DNA of 64,000 nucleotides, from positions 2,955,001 to 3,019,000 of the forward strand of contig NZ_CP116341.1 of the NCBI RefSeq assembly GCF_033304595.1, read 5' to 3'. The position numbers were made by a program, and so were the translations under genes. Below, piece by piece: positions 60,771 through 64,000 of this stretch (position 1 is the stretch's first letter; each line of letters opens with the position of its first letter). Source of the stretch: Sporosarcina jeotgali (GTDB taxonomy: Bacteria; Bacillota; Bacilli; Bacillales_A; Planococcaceae). The notes beneath the pieces are model-generated. The model saw only the letters and a list, made by a program, of their open reading frames with translations, had not been told where the DNA came from and ran no database searches.

Positions 60771-62480
60771 TCAGCTATGCGTTTTTACGAACTCGATAAT
60801 CTTTTCAGACGTTTCCATCTGCAGAATTTCTGGGATATAGCCTTCCCACTCCGCTTTAGATAGGTCTGCAAACTGAGCTCGTGCTTTCAAAATGCTGGAT
60901 GGGCTCATTGAGAACTCATCAAGTCCCATGCCAAGCAGCACAGGGATGGATAGCGGATCTCCTGCTACCTCACCGCACATGCCTACCCATTTTCCTTCTT
61001 TATGAGCAGCTTGAATCACATTGTGTATCAGACGCAAAATAGACGGATGATTCGGCTGATATAAATAGGAAACGGTTTCGTTCATACGATCAGCTGCCAT
61101 CGTATATTGGATTAAATCGTTCGTACCGATTGAGAAGAAATCAACTTCTTTTGCAAATAAGTCTGCAATGACCGCTGCTGCCGGGATTTCAAGCATCATC
61201 CCAACTTCATACGTATCACTGACTTTAATACCTTCAGCTTGCAACTTCTCTTGTTCTTCCAGCAACATGCCCTTGGCACGACGGAATTCTTCCAATGTTG
61301 CAATCATCGGGAACATGATCTTCAAGTTTCCGTGCACACTTGCGCGCAGCAATGCACGTAACTGGGTACGGAACATTTCAGGGTGCTCGAAACAAAGACG
61401 AATGGCACGCTCGCCAAGGAACGGGTTCATCTCTTCAGGCGTGCTGAAATAGCTTAGCTCTTTGTCCCCGCCGATATCGAGTGTGCGGACAACTGTTGGA
61501 CGTTCTCCCATTGAAGTGAGAACGGTTTTATAAGCATCGTACTGCTCTTCTTCCGTAGGGAAATCACTTTTACCCATGTAAAGGAACTCTGTACGGAACA
61601 GGCCGACACCTTCTGCACCATTTTTATCTGCTAATGGCAGGTCATCCGTCGACGCAATATTCGCGCCCACTTCAACATGATGCCCGTCCCTTGTAACCGT
61701 AGCCTCAGAAACAAAACGCTTCAACAATTCCTTGTCTGACTCGAACGACGTCTTCTTCGTTTCATAAGCCTGCGTTTCTTCATCAGTCGGCTCCAGTACT
61801 ACCGTTCCGTCTGTTCCGTCAACAATCAGAGGAGTCCCCTGTTCAATCGAAGCCATAGCAGTCTTCGTTCCGACTACTGCTGGAATCTCCAGCATTCTGC
61901 CTAGAATTGCAGAGTGCGAAGTGCGCCCTCCAATGTCTGTGACAAATCCTTTGACGAATTGCTTATTCAGCTGGGCTGTTGCAGAAGGGGTTAAATCATC
62001 TGCAATAATAATCACTTCTTCATTAATTGTAGAAGGATCTGAAACATGAACGCCTAATAATTTTGCTAGAAGACGTTTCGTTACGTCACGAACGTCTGCA
62101 GCACGTTCTCTCATATATTCGTTATCCATCGCCTCGAACATTGCCGTGAACGTATCTGCAGCCTGCTGCAAGGCGAATTCTGCATTGACGCCCTGTTCAA
62201 TACTGCCTTTAACGCTGCTCTCAAGCTCAGGATCATTTAACACGAGTAAATGCGCGCTGAAAATCGCTGCTTTGTCTTCTCCGAAGTTTTCGGCTGCTTT
62301 TGCTCGAATCGCTTCAAGTTCGACCGCCGCTTCAGCTTTCGCTGATTCAAATCGGACAATTTCCAGTTCCGGCTGCTCGACAGTTCGTTTTTCGACTGTT
62401 AGGTCTGGCGTTTCCAAACGGTACGCTTTGGCGATCGCTATGCCGTCGGATACACCGATGCCTGTAATGGTTTGTTTCAC
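60771..62480 (-). CDS. ptsI: PTS Enzyme I (phosphoenolpyruvate-protein phosphotransferase)
   Basis: 569 residues. Takes phosphate from PEP to His and passes it to HPr. N-terminal HPr-binding helical subdomain, active-site His in GGRTSHSAILGRM (near residue 190), then the PEP-binding barrel with LDIGGDKELSYF, EMNPFLGERAIRLC, GTNDLIQYTMA and the Cys in GMCGEVAGDP. Normal length. Start overlaps ptsH by four bases. Last gene of the operon. Confidence 0.97.
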   Translation of the reverse strand: MKQTITGIGVSDGIAIAKAYRLETPDLTVEKRTVEQPELEIVRFESAKAEAAVELEAIRAKAAENFGEDKAAIFSAHLLVLNDPELESSVKGSIEQGVNAEFALQQAADTFTAMFEAMDNEYMRERAADVRDVTKRLLAKLLGVHVSDPSTINEEVIIIADDLTPSATAQLNKQFVKGFVTDIGGRTSHSAILGRMLEIPAVVGTKTAMASIEQGTPLIVDGTDGTVVLEPTDEETQAYETKKTSFESDKELLKRFVSEATVTRDGHHVEVGANIASTDDLPLADKNGAEGVGLFRTEFLYMGKSDFPTEEEQYDAYKTVLTSMGERPTVVRTLDIGGDKELSYFSTPEEMNPFLGERAIRLCFEHPEMFRTQLRALLRASVHGNLKIMFPMIATLEEFRRAKGMLLEEQEKLQAEGIKVSDTYEVGMMLEIPAAAVIADLFAKEVDFFSIGTNDLIQYTMAADRMNETVSYLYQPNHPSILRLIHNVIQAAHKEGKWVGMCGEVAGDPLSIPVLLGMGLDEFSMSPSSILKARAQFADLSKAEWEGYIPEILQMETSEKIIEFVKTHS

Positions 62481-62743
62481 TCGCCGATACTTTCTGATTT
62501 CATAATGTCTTCCACTTTTGCGATCGCCTCTGACTCGTCAGCGCCGTCTGCTGCAATTTCAACTTGCGCACCGGATTCAATCCCCATGCCCATAACACCC
62601 ATGATGGATTTCAAGTTAGCAGTTCGTTCTTTATACGTAATGGTTACGTCTGATTTGAAAGGCGTTACTGCGGATACGAGCATTGAACACGGACGTGCGT
62701 GCAACCCTTCGCTGCTTGTGATTGTGAATGTTTTCTTTTCCAT
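62477..62743 (-). CDS. ptsH: Phosphocarrier protein HPr
   Basis: 88 residues. MEKKTFTITSSEGLHARP places catalytic His15, and Ser46 is in LKSIMGVMGMG, the site phosphorylated by HPr kinase for CcpA control in Firmicutes; the CcpA-type cre site upstream of the aldehyde dehydrogenase in this window is consistent. The usual T-L-L after HARP-A is C-S-M. A longer frame to 62767 lies on the ribosome site AAAGGAG; ATG 62743 is right. Confidence 0.97.
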   Translation of the reverse strand: MEKKTFTITSSEGLHARPCSMLVSAVTPFKSDVTITYKERTANLKSIMGVMGMGIESGAQVEIAADGADESEAIAKVEDIMKSESIGE

Positions 62744-62763
62744 AACTAAATCTCTCCTTTTAG

Positions 62764-63486
62764 TCAAAACTGGATGCGATCGCTGTAGTTGGCGACAAGA
62801 GCATCATTGTGTTGTTCGTTGCCTTCTAGATTACCGCTTTTGAATACAGGCGGTTCCATTCCATTCTCACTCATTCGTACGACAACCTCGCAGAACAAGG
62901 CGTGCAGCAATGCATTTCCGATCACTGAGGATGCCGGACCGCATTGAATTCCTTCCATGTCCATGATTCCATCGCCTGGAGGGACTTTTGTATCCAGCAC
63001 AGCGGACACGGCCGATTCCAGTCGCTTGCCTGAAGAATGACGAGAAGGATGTTCTCTTTCAGTATACAATAAAGACTGGATGGAAACCGTATATGCGCCT
63101 TGTGCATTTGCATATTCCGCCATATCAATCGGAACCGGGTTACGTCCTGAATTTGAAATAATGATTACGGCATCTTCCGGCCGTATATCAAGGCTTGTTA
63201 AAAAGGTTTTGCTGAAGTCAGGATCTTTTTCGTTTTTAGATGAAAGCAGCGCTCCTTCGTGCAACATTAGCGGCCCAATAGAAATGGGCTGTACACACGC
63301 CAGACTTCCCGCACGGAAAAAGCCTTCCTGCGCCAGCAATTGAGAATGGCCTGATCCGAAAAGATGGATGATGCCGCCTCGCGTTATTCGATCAGCGAGC
63401 TGCCCGGCTGCCCGTTCCACTGTTTCTTTTGCTTCATGACCTGCTTCTGTTAAGAGAGTTGTGATCTCGCTGATATATGAATTCAT
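62764..63486 (-). CDS. SIS-domain sugar isomerase-like protein
   Basis: 240 residues with one SIS domain: HLFGSGHSQLLAQEGFFRAGSL and the phosphate-sugar loop IISNSGRNPVPIDMAEYA. It resembles the UPF0309 SIS family, whose substrate is not firmly known; binding or isomerisation of an amino-sugar phosphate is likely. GGAAGG is eight bases before ATG 63486; the frame extends to GTG 63495, which overlaps the GntR gene. Lies directly after a GntR/UTRA regulator and before ptsH. Confidence 0.85.
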   Translation of the reverse strand: MNSYISEITTLLTEAGHEAKETVERAAGQLADRITRGGIIHLFGSGHSQLLAQEGFFRAGSLACVQPISIGPLMLHEGALLSSKNEKDPDFSKTFLTSLDIRPEDAVIIISNSGRNPVPIDMAEYANAQGAYTVSIQSLLYTEREHPSRHSSGKRLESAVSAVLDTKVPPGDGIMDMEGIQCGPASSVIGNALLHALFCEVVVRMSENGMEPPVFKSGNLEGNEQHNDALVANYSDRIQF

Positions 63487-63491
63487 GGCAT

Positions 63492-64000
63492 TCACCTTCC
63501 GATTTCACTAATGAATTTATATCGATCTGCCCGATATGTGCTCCGGACGACTTCAAAGATGCGACCGTCCATAAGGGCACTCACTCTTTCAATAAGGACA
63601 ACTGCTGCAGGAAGTGCGATTTGCAAATAACCTGCATCCTCAGTTTTAGCAAGAGCTGCCTCCATCCGCTGTGTTGCCTGCCCGATCACCAGCTTTTCCT
63701 GTTTTTCTATGAATGCATACAAAGAACCTTGCAATGCTTCTTCAGTGAGCGTTGGAAACAATTCCACAGGTAAATAAGATCGTTCAATCGCCATTGGCGT
63801 GTCATCCGCATAGCGGATACGGACCACCTTATAAACAAGTTCATCTGGAGAGATTCCGAGTCGGGCAGCAATCTGCGGTTCCGGATGGATTTTACTAAAG
63901 CTGATCAGTTTCGTCCCAGGCACCAATCCCCGCTCTTTCATGTCTTCAGTAAAGCTCGTTAACCCATTAAGCGGTTGTTCCATCTTCTCTTCCGCCACAA
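63492..64000 (-). CDS. GntR-family regulator, UTRA effector domain (N-terminal part outside window)
   Basis: The visible 169 codons are a complete UTRA domain: LTSFTEDMKERGLVPGTKL, LVYKVVRIRYADDTPMAIERSYLP, and the C-terminal EVVRSTYRADRYKF. The frame is open to the window end; the DNA-binding winged helix lies beyond 64000. In the same group NagR/YvoA senses N-acetylglucosamine- or glucosamine-6-phosphate. With the SIS gene it points to amino-sugar control of the downstream ptsHI genes, which would be an inference until the left-out genes are seen. Confidence 0.9.
   Translation of the reverse strand, partial: VAEEKMEQPLNGLTSFTEDMKERGLVPGTKLISFSKIHPEPQIAARLGISPDELVYKVVRIRYADDTPMAIERSYLPVELFPTLTEEALQGSLYAFIEKQEKLVIGQATQRMEAALAKTEDAGYLQIALPAAVVLIERVSALMDGRIFEVVRSTYRADRYKFISEIGR

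Overview
The window comes from the chromosome of a low-to-mid GC, endospore-forming Gram-positive of the order Bacillales, most likely a Sporosarcina/Planococcaceae-type organism. I infer this from a CotD-like spore coat gene, a bacillithiol-linked YtxJ protein, a DesK/DesR cold-sensing operon with its desaturase, strong AGGAGG ribosome sites with frequent TTG/GTG starts, TPP and T-box riboswitches, and a CcpA-type cre site. The genus is a guess. I see no prophage, insertion sequence, rRNA, tRNA or CRISPR; the gene content is mostly housekeeping.

Layout. 1-3.8 kb: 3' end of metH, a CotD-like coat gene, a small unknown gene, a DCC thiol-disulfide protein, DUF779. 3.8-11 kb: aldehyde dehydrogenase with a putative cre site, HtrA protease followed by an OmpR-type two-component pair, SulP transporter plus universal stress protein. 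11-13 kb: WrbA-type quinone reductase under a perfect MhqR-like palindrome, DUF3238-like protein. 13-16.8 kb: TPP riboswitch and tenA-thiM-thiD-thiE-thiW. 16.8-17.3 kb: non-coding array of 40-bp units, each a dimer of 20-bp half units. 17.3-24.2 kb: variant histidine phosphatase, DDAH-like hydrolase, dsdA, des-desK-desR, FabG-like SDR. 24.3-26.8 kb: operon of a PlsY paralogue, a GNAT-aminotransferase fusion and ytxJ. 26.9-33.7 kb: PAP2 phosphatase, alkyltransferase-like protein, mscL, a 30-codon membrane peptide gene, VOC protein, coiled-coil protein, acyl-CoA thioesterase, NlpC/P60 and LD-carboxypeptidase cell-wall recycling pair, DUF4003-like protein. 33.8-40.1 kb: trpEDCFBA with a long leader. 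40.2-47.2 kb: rluF-type pseudouridine synthase, amino-acid ABC transporter, mgtE, an NAD(P)-binding protein and a CoA-transferase. 47.5-58.3 kb: PAS-GGDEF-EAL protein, methyltransferase, CorA, CBS protein, TetR/MFS pair, ABC1 kinase, YeiH exporter with divergent LysR. 58.4-58.6 kb: a second, diverged array of the same 20-bp motif. 58.7-64 kb: GlcD oxidase, YusW-like lipoprotein, and an operon of a GntR/UTRA regulator, a SIS protein, HPr and Enzyme I.

Three observations stand out. First, the trp leader contains a complete tRNA-Trp T-box (UGG specifier, T-box sequence, terminator), and upstream of it a 7-bp 5' stem-loop followed by seven (G/U)AG triplets spaced by exactly two nucleotides, the hallmark of a TRAP-binding site. 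TRAP and T-box control therefore appear stacked in one leader. Second, the two TTATGA(G/T)C arrays keep a 20-bp helical phase; in the second one the sequence between cores has diverged while the phase is exact. Both lie between convergent genes. Third, the PlsY-paralogue / acyltransferase-aminotransferase fusion / YtxJ operon looks like an uncharacterised acyl-transfer pathway.

Starts were moved from the longest reading frame wherever a Shine-Dalgarno sequence fits an internal start better; this is stated per gene.
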